From NCBI GenBank assembly GCA_028583415.1, contig CM053269.1:72143412-72207411 (forward strand): 64,000 bases of DNA. Direction: 5' to 3'. The position numbers and the translations under genes are program-made. This document shows positions 45,235 to 59,060 of this stretch, one piece after another (the stretch's first letter is position 1; every line of letters starts with the position of its first letter). A model generated the notes under the pieces. The model did not search any database. It saw only the letters and a program-made list of their open reading frames with translations, and was not told the origin of the DNA. The stretch comes from Protea cynaroides. Lineage: Eukaryota > Streptophyta > Magnoliopsida > Proteales > Proteaceae.

Positions 45235-46487
45235 CTACCCCCTCTCTCTCACACATACATTACGTCTGTCTTCTAGGTTTTTCTTCACTCCTTGTTCGTG
45301 GGTAGATCATTGTCTGCATGTTGATTGTTTCTTAGGAAAACTTCCGTGTTTCTCTAGTTTGAAGATCTAACTATCGCTTCAGTTCCTCCTGCTTTATTCA
45401 TTTGATTCTGTAATCGGTAGGGCTGCCAAAGGCGCCATGAATAACATTTTTTATACTTGCTATAAAAGAGCCCCGATCCGTTCAACAATGTCTACGTTGC
45501 CAAGAGGTAAATGGGCCCACATGAGTGAAAATGATAGAACGATTACACCAGCTCTTCGTCTTTGGTTCTTAACATACAAAGGTTGGTGCATTATTTTTTT
45601 AGTTAAATCGAGCTTAGTAAACCTACATATTTTGGGATCGATTCGATAATCTTACGAGAACAAACTGTGTGTTTGATAAAATACAATCTGTAATGAGTAA
45701 GTTATCCCGGGATAGAATGAAGTTGTCATTGTTGAAGCCAAGTGCGGCAGTCAAAATTTGCTTCTTTCCCTCTGCGTGGCTGCGCTAAGCAAGCTTCGTT
45801 TAATTATGTCGTAGCTGTTTTGGAGAGGTTTTTAAGCCTATAAAAGCATGCTCTGGTTTTCCCCCACCCTTTACTGATCAGATCGACTTATGTTTTTTTT
45901 ACCAGATCTCTGTATATCTATTCAACCATTAGAGGTGCTGAAGGACTATTTTTCTCCTCCTCTATCAGTCATCTATCTCATTACAGTCTTTCTGCAAATC
46001 TCATCTTTCTGCAAATCTCACTGAAGATTTTGCTTCTCCCACACCTGCGTGGCTGCGTGAAGAAGAAGGAGAAAAAGAAAAAGAAGAAGAAGAAGAAAAC
46101 AACCACGACGATGATGATGTGAAATTTATTTTACAAGAGAAATTATATTGGTTGTTTGTTGATTGGAAAATAAATTTGAGAATAGTTCCTATATATGTAC
46201 TTATATCTTCCATGGGATTCCATCATCGTTCATATTTCGTGGGTCTGACAGTGTAGAGGTGGTTCCTACACCACATCAATGATGATGGCATGGAATCCTA
46301 TGAAGAGTATATGCACACGCAAGTGATCCAATTTACAATATACAACGATAAATTTTACTTCCATTTAATATTTTCCCTCTTTTTATTTTCGGATCAGAAG
46401 TTGACACAAATTTAAAACCCGAGCTTCACTCCCAACTCTCAAGTCTCGATACTCGATCGTGTTTCTCTACGACTTCACAAATGAGTC

Positions 46488-46525
<38 letters not shown>

Positions 46526-46945
46526 ATCTTCTCCCAAGTGCCAATCTTCTTTACTAACATTTCTGGAGAATGTCGAAGAGCAACCTTCTACTTCCTCCGC
46601 TGCTCTTGTGAAAGTGCTTCGATTTTTCATTTGACCTAATACAAAGCAACCACTTTATTCTTCCTTTGTTGCTCTCATGGTATTTTGATTTTACCTTTAC
46701 CTATTACCTAGCAACCGTCTTCTTCTTAAGGTTTTTTTGTTGAAAAAACTCTACAGAAGAACCACCAAGTATGGTTGCTAGCGCAGGTTCATGACTTCGT
46801 AGGGGATATAGTCGGTTACGAGACTATACCTTTTTTATTTCTATAAGTTTATGTCTTCAAATTCATCAAATTTTTGTGACCAGCTATGATTTTCTTTCAC
46901 TTTTCCTCTATCTCACTGGATTTTCTAAGGACCTCAAGTCTAAAA
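45235..46945. other. Intergenic, no gene recognised
   Basis: AT-rich sequence with small unrelated frames. It contains a (CT)n tract at about 46491-46521 and an imperfect hairpin at 46209-46302 (GGATTCCAT...ATGGAATCC arms with GTGTAGG..CCTACAC inside). Confidence 0.5.
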
Positions 46946-47374
46946 TATTGGGAATAGTCCCACATTGCTAATGAAATTGGAATCTTAGATCCTTATATAT
47001 AGAGAACCCCTCCACTTACATGTTTGAAGTTTTGAGTTGAAAACTTGACATGGTATCAGAGCTCCAGATTCCCTCTTATAGTAACCCTAAAAAAGGATTA
47101 GTCACCAACAAAGGGACTATGGTCACCCAAAGAGTGACTACATGCACCCCAAAAAGAGGGACCAGTCACCCGAGAAGAGGGACCAGTCACCTAAAAAGTG
47201 TCATGTATTGCCACATACGTTACCACTTATACACCACCCAACGGTGGAGCTACATGTGAGGGGGAGTATTGAGAATAATCCCACATCGCTAATGAGATTG
47301 AACCCTTAGGATCTTACATATGGAAAGTCCCTCCAAGTACACGTAAGTTCGAACTTTTAAGTTGAAATAAAGTA
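46946..47374 (+). mobile_element. TRIM (miniature LTR retrotransposon)
   Basis: Two short direct repeats of about 105 bp (46946-47050 and 47267-about 47373), starting TATTGGGAATAGTCCCACAT and TATTGAGAATAATCCCACAT. A perfect initiator-Met primer site TGGTATCAGAGC directly follows the first (47051-47062), and a polypurine tract GTGAGGGGGAG precedes the second. The inside is about 200 bp with repeated GGACCAGTCACC units and no protein. Confidence 0.9.
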
Positions 47375-48394
47375 CGTTGCATGCCTTCAATATGTTGATC
47401 CATTATCCCATTTGTTTTCCTTTATGCAAAGCGGATTCATTCCAATGTGTACGATCGAATTAATTGGTTATCAACAAAAAGTTTAGTTGGTGTTTGCTTT
47501 TTTGGACATATGCTGCAATCTGTTTTTCATTCTTACTATTTAGTTGGCATTTCCAATATATGGTAGGAGGTGTTCATTTCACAGGATTTGTAGATAACTT
47601 CAGGGTTATCTTAGATACGAGATGCACATCATCCTCACATTACCTTTATCTTGCCTATCCTGGATTCAGTGGGACTGAACAATGCAAGTCAATGTTTGTT
47701 AGTGGTAATTAACAACCATTGAGAGCAAAGAGAGTTAAGCCAAAAAATGTACATGAAGTCGGGGTTCTAATTTCCAAAGTCTAGCCAGTAAAGAGGAGAG
47801 GAGCAGCATGCTTTCCTTTGATTTTAATTTTGAGAACCAATCTATGGTAATATAAAATTGTGCTAACAGATTAGCATAAGGTCGGAACATCACTAATGCG
47901 TGGTCATAGGCTGCAGATTACTTTTATGAGCCAAATTTCTTTGTTTAATCTGTGGATTAGATGACCTGTAGTTAAATAAAAACTCTATCAGAGACTTCTG
48001 TGGATTTCCAGTTGGCATCTATGAATATATGGGATGTTACGGTCGGAAATTAATTTAAAATCACTAGTGCTGAACTCATCTTATCTTGGAAAATCTGCTC
48101 CCCTTATTAAAATTTTGGTAACACTTGTTTATGATTAGTTTGTTGCTTCTATTATTATACTTTCAAGCTAATCTCATCTATGAGCATTTGTGGCTTTTCA
48201 AGTTCATAACCCTTGTTATGGCTTGTCATATTTTGTTCTTATTTCTATATACTGAAGATTATTAAACAACAATTTTATGATCTGCAAAGTTGCTCAATCA
48301 GGACAATTGTGATCTGAGATTTTTATGGCATATAAATTTGGTATTATAATAAGTAGGCAATAAAAAGCTTTGTAACCTGTAAACTTTTTTTCTC
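47375..48394. other. Intergenic, no gene recognised
   Basis: One 82-codon + frame at 47464-47712 has hydrophobic stretches but no family resemblance and no codon-like context. Nothing else is supported. Confidence 0.5.
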
Positions 48395-48900
48395 TCTTTT
48401 TATTGGATAAGTAAACATTTATTGATCTAAAGAGGAGAGAGCACAATAAGTTGGAAACTCAGGAGAGACCTAGTCAAAACAGTAAAACAAAATTACAACA
48501 CACTATGCCTAGGCTACAACATAACTAAGGCCCAGTAATGAGAAAAAACAGATGCAACGGCTCATTGTTTAAAGTTTCAAAGCCAACTAAGGGGAGTACG
48601 AATACAGATACTCCTTCTCAGGAACACCACAGGAGTAGAGCTAAGAATTTCCATAGTATCCCTATCATACATAGAGTGGAGTGGGAAAATGACACTATTA
48701 TCTTCCCAATCTGGGAACTCGACATTAGGGACCAATATTTAGCTTTCACTATCCACCGAATCTCTATTAGAGACCACCTCGCTAGGTCCTCCACCATGAT
48801 TTTCCCAATTATCCGAATGGTAGACAGTCACCAGATCATCAAAGTGTACATGTTTTCCAATCACATTACCACTCTAATTGGGTGAAGCTATAACTCTAGG
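48395..48900 (-). mobile_element. 5'-truncated L1 LINE, 3' end
   Basis: On the - strand, frames resemble the far C-terminus and 3' UTR of a plant L1, followed by GTTGTAATTTTGTTTTACTG, CTCTTTAGATCAATAAATG and an A-rich end. The tail is at the low-coordinate side. No catalytic domain remains. Confidence 0.5.
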
Positions 48901-50520
48901 TATGGTGAAATCTAGTTTATGAATATGATTCATTTTTCCACCCTTTATGATATAAGAAAACTGTTTTCATCATTTCTTTATTTGTTTTCCGTCCAATCAA
49001 GTATCAACATCTATTAGATAATCTTTCTACATGATTACTTCTAACCATACATCTGTTAACAGAATTGAGTATCTTGGACCAGCTAAATTTATTACCAAAT
49101 GGTATCATTAGTTTGGAATGAGAGGGTTTAAGGTTGTCTCTGTTTATAAGAACAGCTGCAAACACTCATGTATTAAGAGATCTGATGCATTCGAATCTTG
49201 TTTTCGGGGTATTCATGAGCAGACAATGGGCTCGGTATCCAAGTCCTCATTTTTTATGTTTTTATGGGGTTAATGAGGGATTCTTGATCCGAGGTGTAAG
49301 AGCAGAAAACACTATATCTTAAAATTATACTTAAAATGATCTTATTCGAAGACTGGAATTTTGTAAACTATTTAAGTGAATAGTGATCCTTTGTACAATC
49401 GTTTTTACCCTTATGATCTTGGGTTGAAGTAGACGAAAATGTCCTTCTGCGTTGTCGTAGGTGCTGATATGGATTGAAGTTCTCCAAATATTGCCATCCT
49501 ATTAGTTGGCTGGTAAATTTCCCTAGAAAGATCTATTGTATAAAAATCAAATTCAAACTCAAGGGACAAAAAATGGAAAGGGAAAGAAGATTGACTTATA
49601 ACTGTAGCCATTGAGAAAAAAAGGTTTTCTATACCTCCCCTCCCTCTAAAAACAAGGATATCAGGGAAGTGCAGAATAGGGACAAAATGGATTTTAAAAT
49701 AAAGGAGGTGGCTGTGATAAGAATAGCTCCAAGGCTCCAACTTGAAAGTGCAAGATGGGTGTCTCTAGCAAGTGGCGACAAGCAAGGATTTATATTCTTC
49801 CTTGTATCAAGGATTACAGCTCACAACTTTGGAATTGCATGCATGTGTTCGTCTTTGAGTTTCACAGTTTTCAATTCTAATCAATCATGGATTATTATAA
49901 ATCGGACAATTTTGTACGCATGCCCCGAATTCCCTCTCACACTCTCTCTCCTCCGTTCTCTCTATCCCCCTTATTAAGAACCGTGCTCCCAACCCCCATT
50001 GACTGCACTTTATGATTGACATTGCAAAAGGTTCTTAGGCAATTAGTCTGTCAGTAAAACAAGAACATTTCAAAATCATGGCTAAGAAAGTTTTGATGCT
50101 AGGCGGCATCACAATGGTTGCAAAAAATGAAAGGATCATTCTAGTTATATGTGACATGACTAAGCCCCTGAAAGCAAACTATTCAAATCCCAGAGTACGT
50201 TCTTCGAAATCCAGACTTTGCTAAGGCGGTCCTTTAATTATTTCCACAAATTCTCAAGTCTGGAGTTAAATTCAACTGATCAGAATATTGAGTAATATCA
50301 GATAGCATATCCCACTCATTATGATCAGAGTAGGATAATTAATGCCCAACTAAATTCACAAGATTTACACGATCAGAAATTGGAGGTTGCAAATTCTCAT
50401 AGTACATGGGGGCGTGTCCTTTAAATTCAGTCCGCCCAATCCACGACTGGACGACTGGACGGCTGGAGACGATCTTTTTCCCCATGCTGGGTCGGATAGA
50501 AATTTTCTCTTGTGACAGTT
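48901..50520. other. Intergenic, no gene recognised
   Basis: AT-rich DNA with short frames on both strands and no recognisable product or element ends. Confidence 0.5.
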
Positions 50521-53500
50521 TTGATTGCTAAAAGTTGAATTTTAGTTGGTGCACACATCAATGCATTGGTATGCACATCGATTGAATTTCAGCCCTTGGA
50601 TCAGCTGACAGTATCACCTGCCGCAGGAAAAGATGTGGATCCTGCTGGGTCGGGAAAGGACCAAGAACAACTTGAATATTCATCTCAAACTCACAGAAGC
50701 CTTGACCAAAGTACTATAAGGATTCCTTTCCTGTCTGATATCTCTACCATTCCAAATGCTAAAAGAGCCCAAATTGATTCTATGGAGGAGGATACCGAAA
50801 ACACCAACATCGGTCATTTTTCAACGATGAATCCCGTGGAGGCTGGGGAGAAACAGCCCCATGAGAAACAATGAAAATCATCAGCTGGAACTGTCGAGGA
50901 ATGGGGAGTTCCTTGACAGTTCGATCTCTATCCCATCTCCTCAAAGCAGAAAACCAGATATCTTGTTCTTGATGGATACCAACAACAAACAGGAAGTGTA
51001 AAATGGAGAACCTGAAAAAAAGATTCAGATTTGATCACAGCTTTCTAGTTGATCCAGATGGGCTTTCTGGAGGTCTTTCTCTCTTTTGGAAGGAGGATTG
51101 TCAGATTAAGATCCTCTTCTCAAATTTCAAAATCATTGACATGGAAATCAGCCCTCAAGGCTTAAACCCGTTCTTCCTTACCACTGTGTATGGTGAACCA
51201 TATAAATCCAGAAGAAGTTTTGTGCGGAACCAAATAGAACAAATAAGCTCAACGAGAATAGGGAAGTGGTTATGCATGGGTGACCTTAACTCGGTTCTTT
51301 CATGGAAAGAAAAAAAATGTTGGAAATAAAGTAAACAATGCTGATTGTAGAGGCTTCAGAGATATGCTCAACAATTGTCACCTCTTGGAGCTCAAGTTAT
51401 AAAGGCCCGGCCGATGTTCCCTTAAAACAATAAAAGAGAAAGGGGAGAAAAATATCAAATGCAAACTAGATAGGGCTTTCTCAAATGCTGAATGAAGGGA
51501 GAAGTATAGTAACACTATTATTCTGGTTAAACCTGCAATTGGATCCGACCATAGCCCTCTAGTCTTAGATACTAATGGAGGACTGAATTTCGGAATTAGG
51601 CCTTTTAGATTTGAGTCCATGTGGTTGAAGCACCCTGATTGTGCGAGAACTGCCTCAAATGGTTGGAATATAAATAGTACAGATTAGGCTGGACGGAAAC
51701 TCTTCTCTGAACTTATGAACAGAAAATCTACATTCAAAAAGTAGAATGTGCAAGTCTTGGCAATCTTCAGGCTCAGATTGAAAAATTAAAAAAGAATCTT
51801 TTGGATCTTCAAAACTAGAAGAGCTCGGACTTCTTTCGAGTAAAAGAGAAGAACCTAATCAAGCAGTTGGATACTTAGTTGCAATATGAGGAGATGTTGT
51901 AGGCTCAGAAATCAAGGATAGATTGGCTTAAAAGTGGCAACAAAAACACGGCTTTCTTTCATACAACCACATTGGAAAGGAGGAGTCACAACAAAATCCT
52001 TCAACCCAAGAAGGCCGATGGATCTTTGACAAAATCAGAAGATGAAGTGTACAGGTAGTCCAAAATTACTTCTCCCAACTTTTTACAGCTTCTGATCTTG
52101 ATAATAATGCTTTATTGCCAGTCCTTAATTATGTCCAACAGGTAATTACAAATGAAGATAATGATCTGCTCATGAAAATTCCATATGAGGATGAGATTAG
52201 AAGCAGAGCCCTAAAATCTTATCTTGAGTCAGAGATGAGATGAGAGTTTGCCCAAAAAAAGAAAAACCACCAAAAAAACAAAAACCGGAAAGGAAAGGAT
52301 GTACGCCGACTAAAATAGAAGAGAAGTTAAAGAGGCATATCTTTTCTGTTGGTCGGAGAAGAAGAGAAATTTTTCACCGTCACCTAAGGTTAGGGAAAGA
52401 AGATGATGGTTTCAGAGAGTTAAGGTAGATGGTGGAAATAAAAAGGGAAAGTTGAAAATATAAGCTAATTATGAAAATAAAAAAATCTCAGAAGGAAGTT
52501 ATAAAAATGAAAGTGAATAGCATCGAGAGTAAAAAAGTTTTTTTAACTATTCTGTGAGTTTAAATAGCTTTTGGGTGTTCTCAAGGAGTGTTAGGGATAT
52601 TGTGGTAAACAAAGGCGGATAGATGAGATTGAACCATCAAGTGGTCACCTTATTGAAGATTTAAACAAAACCTATATCTGTCTCATTCTCAAGGTTAATC
52701 AATCAGAGACTGTTGATCAATTTAGACCTATTAGCCTTATTGGAGTCTATTTTAAGATTATCTCAAAATTCTTGCTAACAGACTCAAACCAATTTTTGAT
52801 AGAATAATTTGCCCATCCCAATCGGCTTTTATCCCTAATAGAAGTATAACTAACAATGTCCTCATTGCCCATGAGGCTTTTAATTACATCAGAAAAAATA
52901 AAAAAGGAAAACAACAATTTTTAGCATTGAAACTCAATATGTAGAAAGCATATGATCGAGTGGACTGGCCTTTTTAACGAAGGTTTGCTTTTGAAATTGG
53001 GTTTCAATCCTAAATGGGTGGATCTGATTCTGAAAAGTTTATCTACAATTTCTTACACTTTAGTGGTGAATGGGGCTGAGAGAGGAAGTTTCACTCCAAA
53101 TAGAGGCATTCGGCAAGGAACCCATTATCCCTGGCTCTCTTCATTATCTGTGGCCAAGCCTTATCTTGTATGCTGCAAAAGGAGTTGGAGGATGGTAATT
53201 TGACAAGTATGAGAATCAAAAACAGATCTACCCCTATTACACACCTTTTATTTGCCAATAACTGTTTCTTTTCAAAGGTGAAGCTGAATGAAGTCAATCA
53301 TCTTAAAGGATGATTGGATTTATATTGTAAGGCTTTTGGCCAACATATCAATTTGAAAAAAATACTTCATAACATTTAGCCCAAATACCCAAAGCAAAAT
53401 TAAAAGATGGTTTTCAATGATTTTAAAAATTTTCATATGGAAATAGCCCTATAAAGTACTTGGGATTACCTTCTGAATTCGGCATTACTAAGAAAAATTG

Positions 53501-55400
53501 TTTTGAGACATCCAGGATCGTATTTCAAAGAAAATATCAAGCTGGAAAAGCTCTCTTTTATCTCAAGCTGGTAAGTAGATTCTCAACAAGTCTGTGCTTC
53601 TCTCAATATCAAATTATGCAAGTTCACATTTTAAATTGCCTGTCTCCCATCATAATTTTACTAGGAAACATGCTGCTGAGTTCCTTTGGAATGATGGTAA
53701 AAAGAAAGGTATGCATTGGCTGGCTTGGAATAAACTCTGTAAATCAAAAGAAAGAGGTGGGCTCGGTCTCAGGTATCCCCTTTATCAAAAATGTTGCTTT
53801 GGTTACAAAGCTGGCCTGGTGGATTTTTTGCAAGAAAGGCTGGGAAGTAATCCATCATCATGGGCGTGGAGGAGTATTATAGAGGGAAGATTTTTTCTCT
53901 CAAGAGGCCTTGTTTGGCAAGTTGGTGAGCAAAATTAGAATTTGGGATGACAATTGGATCCCTTCCTTATCAGCTTTGAATCAATCCCTTTGCAAACCGT
54001 TAAATGGCGATCATATTTGGGTATATGACTTGATTGATCACTTTAATAGGAAATGGAATCAAGATATTCTGGAGAATCTCTTTCCAAAGGAGATTATTAA
54101 GGAAATCCTCAAGATTCTTATAAAAATTGTCCCACTGTAAGGATAAATTGATTTGGAACGCCAATAGATATGGATAGTTTTCGGTAAAGTCAGCCTATCA
54201 TCTTATCTCAAACTATTATAAAGATAAGCATCGAGAGCTGGCCTCCTCCTCAAAATCAAGTATTTGGAGTTCGGTTCCCTCAGCAATATGGAAAAGAATC
54301 TGGTCTACCATTACTCTCCCAAAAATAAAAAAAATTTCATGAGGAGAGCTTGTGGTCATGGGGTTGCTTCGGGTGAGGATCTCTTGAACAGAGGTGTCCC
54401 TATTGATGGTGGCTGTTGACGATACGGAGCTCAAGTAGAATCTAATGAACATATCTTACTATTTTGTCCTTTTGCAAAAGTAGTATGGTTCGGATCTTCT
54501 TTAAATTACAAGATTCCTGATTCATCTCATTTTAAAATCCATCAATGGATTGCTGATTGGGATTCTCTCTTCAATATTGAAAAAAACAAATCTCGGTTTG
54601 CTTGGTCTTTGGCCTCCTTCATTCTTTGGAATTTATGGAAGGATGGGAATGGATCATATTTTCAGAATACCCAAAATGATCCATCATATGCGATTGGTAA
54701 AGCTGAAGAGGAGTTTTATGAGTTTGTTTCCATAAACTCTCAACGGAAGAAAATGCTAGAGAGGAATAAGGACAGCAAAAGTATGCTTCAGAGTTGGACT
54801 TCACCTCCAAAAGGCTATTATAAGATCAACACTGTTGGGACTTTCAATGTCCAGTCTTCCGTTGGAAGTATTGGAGTTTTCATTGGAGATTTTGATGCGA
54901 ATCCTATCAGTGCTTTCTCTTAGAAGTTTTACTGCTCTTCTACCTTCCATTGTGAAGCCCTGGCCATTCGCTTGGCTCTTCAATCAGCTTTGAAAGATGG
55001 CTTTTATAACATAATTCTTGAATCAGATTGTCATGAGTTAATCCATTGTATAAGAAATCAATCCTCCTACTATGAGGCTATTTGCCAGCCTATAAAGGAG
55101 GATATCATTTTCTTGAGCTCAAAGTTTAATAATTGTTCTTTTTCCTTCATTTCAAGGGAAGCCAATTGTACAGTCGAGTCTTTTTCGGGGAAGACTGTTT
55201 GGCCAAATTTCATTCCCTGGCTGATGAACTTCTGTTTGGTTGATGCCTTGGTTGTATCCCATGCTTTTGTTGATCAATAGATTTTTGAAGACCTTTGAAG
55301 CTCCACTAATTATCTCCTAAAAATGTGCATCAAGGTGTTGGAGATTGGTTCTAGCATTGGAGGCTTCAACAAGAACACCTATATTTAGTTTTTCTTTGTT
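50521..55400 (+). mobile_element. L1-type LINE, decayed, nearly full span
   Basis: Order: the end of ORF1 (about 50640-50874), then ORF2 with endonuclease (MKIISWNCRGMGSSLTVRSL at 50871, FLTTVYGEP, WLCMGDLNSVLSW), reverse transcriptase at 52650-53330, Trp-rich C-terminal region, and RNase H (KGYYKINTVG, LESDCHELIH, SREANC) to about 55280. The ORF1 stop and ORF2 start overlap as ATGA at 50871-50874. Many stops. The catalytic FADD box is FANN (about 53250), so it cannot polymerise. A foreign segment sits at about 52225-52640. Confidence 0.85.
52225..52640. mobile_element. Insertion in the LINE, Mutator-like end
   Basis: L1 coding is lost between EIRSRALKSYL and the RT. The right side (CTTTTGGGTGTTCTCAAGGAGTG) is the reverse complement of the end seen at 55600-55640 (CCCCTTGAGGACACCCAAAAG), so both belong to one transposon family. 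Confidence 0.5.
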
Positions 55401-55442
55401 ATTTTTCTTCCTTATTATTTATTATTGATCCAACACATGTTT

Positions 55443-55570
55443 TGAGGATTTCAACTAGAATTATTGGGACAAATAATATTAATGTGAGGGGGGTGTTATA
55501 GATTGGTTTAAGGATTTCAACTAGAATTATTGGGGCAAATAATATTAATGTGAGAGGGGGGTTATAGTTT
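55443..55570. repeat. Two tandem copies of a 62-bp unit
   Basis: AGGATTTCAACTAGAATTAT through GTGAGGGGGG.GTTATAG.TTGGTTTA occurs twice in a row with few changes, directly 3' of the LINE. Confidence 0.85.
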
Positions 55571-56990
55571 GGTTTAATAACACACGTTTACTTTATTTTT
55601 ATCACTAAAACCCCTTGAGGACACCCAAAAGACAATTTTACCCCAACACCATTCGCTTTGATTTTTATATTTTTTTATTTATTTTTATAAAATCAGTCTT
55701 TCTGTATAACGTCTGTCTTCTGCAAACTCTGAAAATCTCCGACGATGTCTCCTTTCTTCCGTGACTTCTCCGGGGCAACTCTTTTCCGACGACGTTTTCT
55801 TGAGAAATGTGTGTACGGATTTGCTTGAAATTATTGTTCAAATATGATAAAAGAGCTGAAATTTTTGCAATAACCAGAAAACCAGCAAAAAAATTTTGAA
55901 GAGGTCTGAAACGAAGAATATAAGGTTCGCATAGTGAAGCGAAAGACTGACAACCTAAGTTATCAAGAATCCTGCATATCCCCGCTTTACATCTATGATT
56001 TTAAGGGGTCGAAAAAAGTGAAAGTGGAGGGTTTCTATTTCTGACGTTTTGGGATTAGGAATCAACAACGGCTGTTGGCGTTTGAGTTTGGGTAGAGTGA
56101 CCACGGCTGGTTGGGTCGTGTACTCAATGGAGCCCCTCTTGCATTTCTCTCTAGCAGCTTTGGAGGAAAGGATTCAAAAAGGAATATCATGGAATCGGAG
56201 ATGGCGAAAAATACGGAAACAGGTACTCGAGAGAATAAGAAACGGCACCACCAGATACGGAAACTTTCTGATTCTTCAACACTTCTCCTTTATGTGAACT
56301 TTCCAGCAATCCTTTCGTTTTGGTTTCTTTTCTAAGGTTTCGGATCAGATTCATTTTGCTCTCTCTCAGATGAGAGTTGCAGCTCTACTCATAAGTCGTA
56401 ACTTCAATTTCATTGTTATGGTTTCGAAACAAAGTTGAATGTGAATTATGAAGGGAATCTAAAAGAAAATCTCAACAAGAAATCCACCAGAAATCTATAT
56501 CAAAAGAAGGGGGGACTGACAATCAATTTTGATTTGAGAGAGAGAGTAAATTTGTAAGAAGTGAATAGAGGACAGAAAATCAGAGAAACAAAGAATGAGA
56601 GACAACAATCGTCCAATCCCTTTCTACATATTTTCCCTGATCGGTGGTGCCCGTTTCTTACTCTTTCTACCCACTCCCTCTTTCTGTATTTTCACTGTCT
56701 ACCCTACAAATTCAAGGGGAGCCCCAAAGGTTTCCCCGAGTAGTTTGCCGTCGACGGTGAAGAAAGGTTTTGACTTAACAAAGCAGGTAAGTGGTGCGGA
56801 AGATTGAGATGGAAGTAGTTTTATCATTAAAGAATTTAGAATAATGCTACGTCATCAGTTAATGGCCATCACCGAACAAGGAGTCTGACCAAACAAGGTT
56901 CCAATAAAGGTGTTGATGATATTATCACGAAAAATTATGACACGTGTGATTAAGCCAAATTACAGGGGCTTGGCTAAATTTTCCCTAAAA
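55550..56990. mobile_element. Candidate Mutator-like element
   Basis: The left side (TTTGGTTTAATAACACACG, TTATCACTAAAACCCC) and the reverse complement of the right side (TTTGGCTTAATCACACGTG, TCGTGATAA) match as imperfect inverted ends. No transposase. An 82-codon + frame at 56049-56297 is not recognised. No clear target duplication found. Confidence 0.5.
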
Positions 56991-58106
56991 AAAATATTAC
57001 AAAGTGGATTGGACGATTTCCCTTGGAGATATCCCATTCTTGAACGAAATTCTCTGTATTGCTATAAGCATTTTTGAACCAAGATTGAGTTCAATCTTTT
57101 ATCCTGAAACCTTGCTTAGTTTCCATAAATCAATCTAAAAGTACTGAAACCATAGATAGCTTTTAAGAGCAATCTAATCTAGTTATGAAGAGTTGATAAG
57201 CTTCCCTCCCTCCAGAAGAATTGTTTTTAGAGTGTTATTTTCATTTTTCTCGGATTTCTATCAAGTACAAAATCCTTTCTTTGATGTCCATTTTCTACCC
57301 ATTTTTATTTAGAATTTGAAACATTCTTATTTCAAAAAAGTTGTAACCTCAAATCTTAGCTTTAAAATCAAATTTGAAACATTTCAATCTAATACCTGAG
57401 CAGGATGTTATTCATGTTTTACTTAATGTCTTTAATGGAATGGACTTTTTTGTTACATGTTTCAGGAACTAGGGGCGGTAGGTCTAATTATCAGATACTA
57501 GTGGATGGTAGGTATAATTAGTCCATAATCTAGGGATAGTACGTGTAATTTTCCCTAAAAACAATTAACATATCTAAGGTTAATAATCAAAAATTAGATT
57601 TCCATTCTATTAATTTTACTAAATGGAAATTCAATCATGAAAGGATGAACTACGAAAATGTCCTTCCTTCATTTGCTGAGAAGGAAAAATTTAAATTAAT
57701 CCAACACCTCAACTGGATGTGATGTTACATGCAATATGTATCCTAGGCAATTGAATGGGCAGTGCCTTTGGTATTCTCTTCCATCAATCCTCCTTCAACC
57801 CTCTTCTAGACCGAAATCCTCTCATTTCACGGGCACTCCTTTTGTTATGATCCAATGGTTGGATTTTTTCAGTACGTATACCAATACATTGGTATGTGCA
57901 TCGAATGACCTCCAGCCTTGGGATCATTGCCAGAGGAACTGGCCAACATGAGGGATTTTTCTCCAACTTCTTCCCTCCCCCACTGATCACATCCCTAGCA
58001 ACAGTAGACTTGTTGATCGAGGTGATGCATGGGGTTAAAATGACAATGGTGCTGCCATGCGTGTTAGGGATAAGTAAACCGATTAAGAACTGATTATTAA
58101 TCGGTT
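56991..58106. other. Intergenic, repeat debris
   Basis: No gene seen. 57470-57560 (GGTAGGTATAATTAGTCC..GTGTAATTTTCCCTA) looks like one end of a further TIR element. 57850-57935 is a member of the small repeat family also at 43005 and 50530. Confidence 0.4.
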
Positions 58107-58607
<501 letters not shown>

Positions 58608-58915
58608 TGGGTTTTCAACCTTCACTCATTTTGTATTGCAATAGAGAGTCTTATGTCACAAATACCAAAAAAAAAAAAAAAGAGAGAAAAACATATTATG
58701 CAAATTGTTAAACTGCATCCACATGTTCTGAAACTTTATATCTAACCATCAAGAATGAAAAGAAATATGAACAATTTTAGTACAATTTTCAAACAATAAA
58801 GCGAGACTTGTAAAGCGCACAAAAAAAAAAAAGAAGAAGGTCAAAAGCAACCAGATTTTGTCCAAGGTCCGACTATTGTGTTCTTTCTTATTTGCAGACT
58901 TTTAATAGACAAGCT

Positions 58916-59060
58916 TCAGGAACTGAAAAAGCCTTTCTCCTTCAAGCTCTCAATTGTTTCCTTCAGGCTTACCTCCAGAGGAATGAAATTTATGCCTAAG
59001 CTTTTTGCCTTCTCCTGGGAAACTTGATAAGTTGGCATATAAGGCTCATCATCAGCACAC
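58916..59060 (-). CDS. CCR-like gene 2, exon 6
   Basis: 145 bases, CADDEPYMPTYQVSQEKAKS to KEKGFFSS and TGA. Acceptor GGTAG as in gene 1. Confidence 0.9.

Noticed and set aside
47464..47712. Small hydrophobic protein gene
   Set aside because: No family resemblance, no splice or promoter context, and surrounding sequence is repeat-rich.
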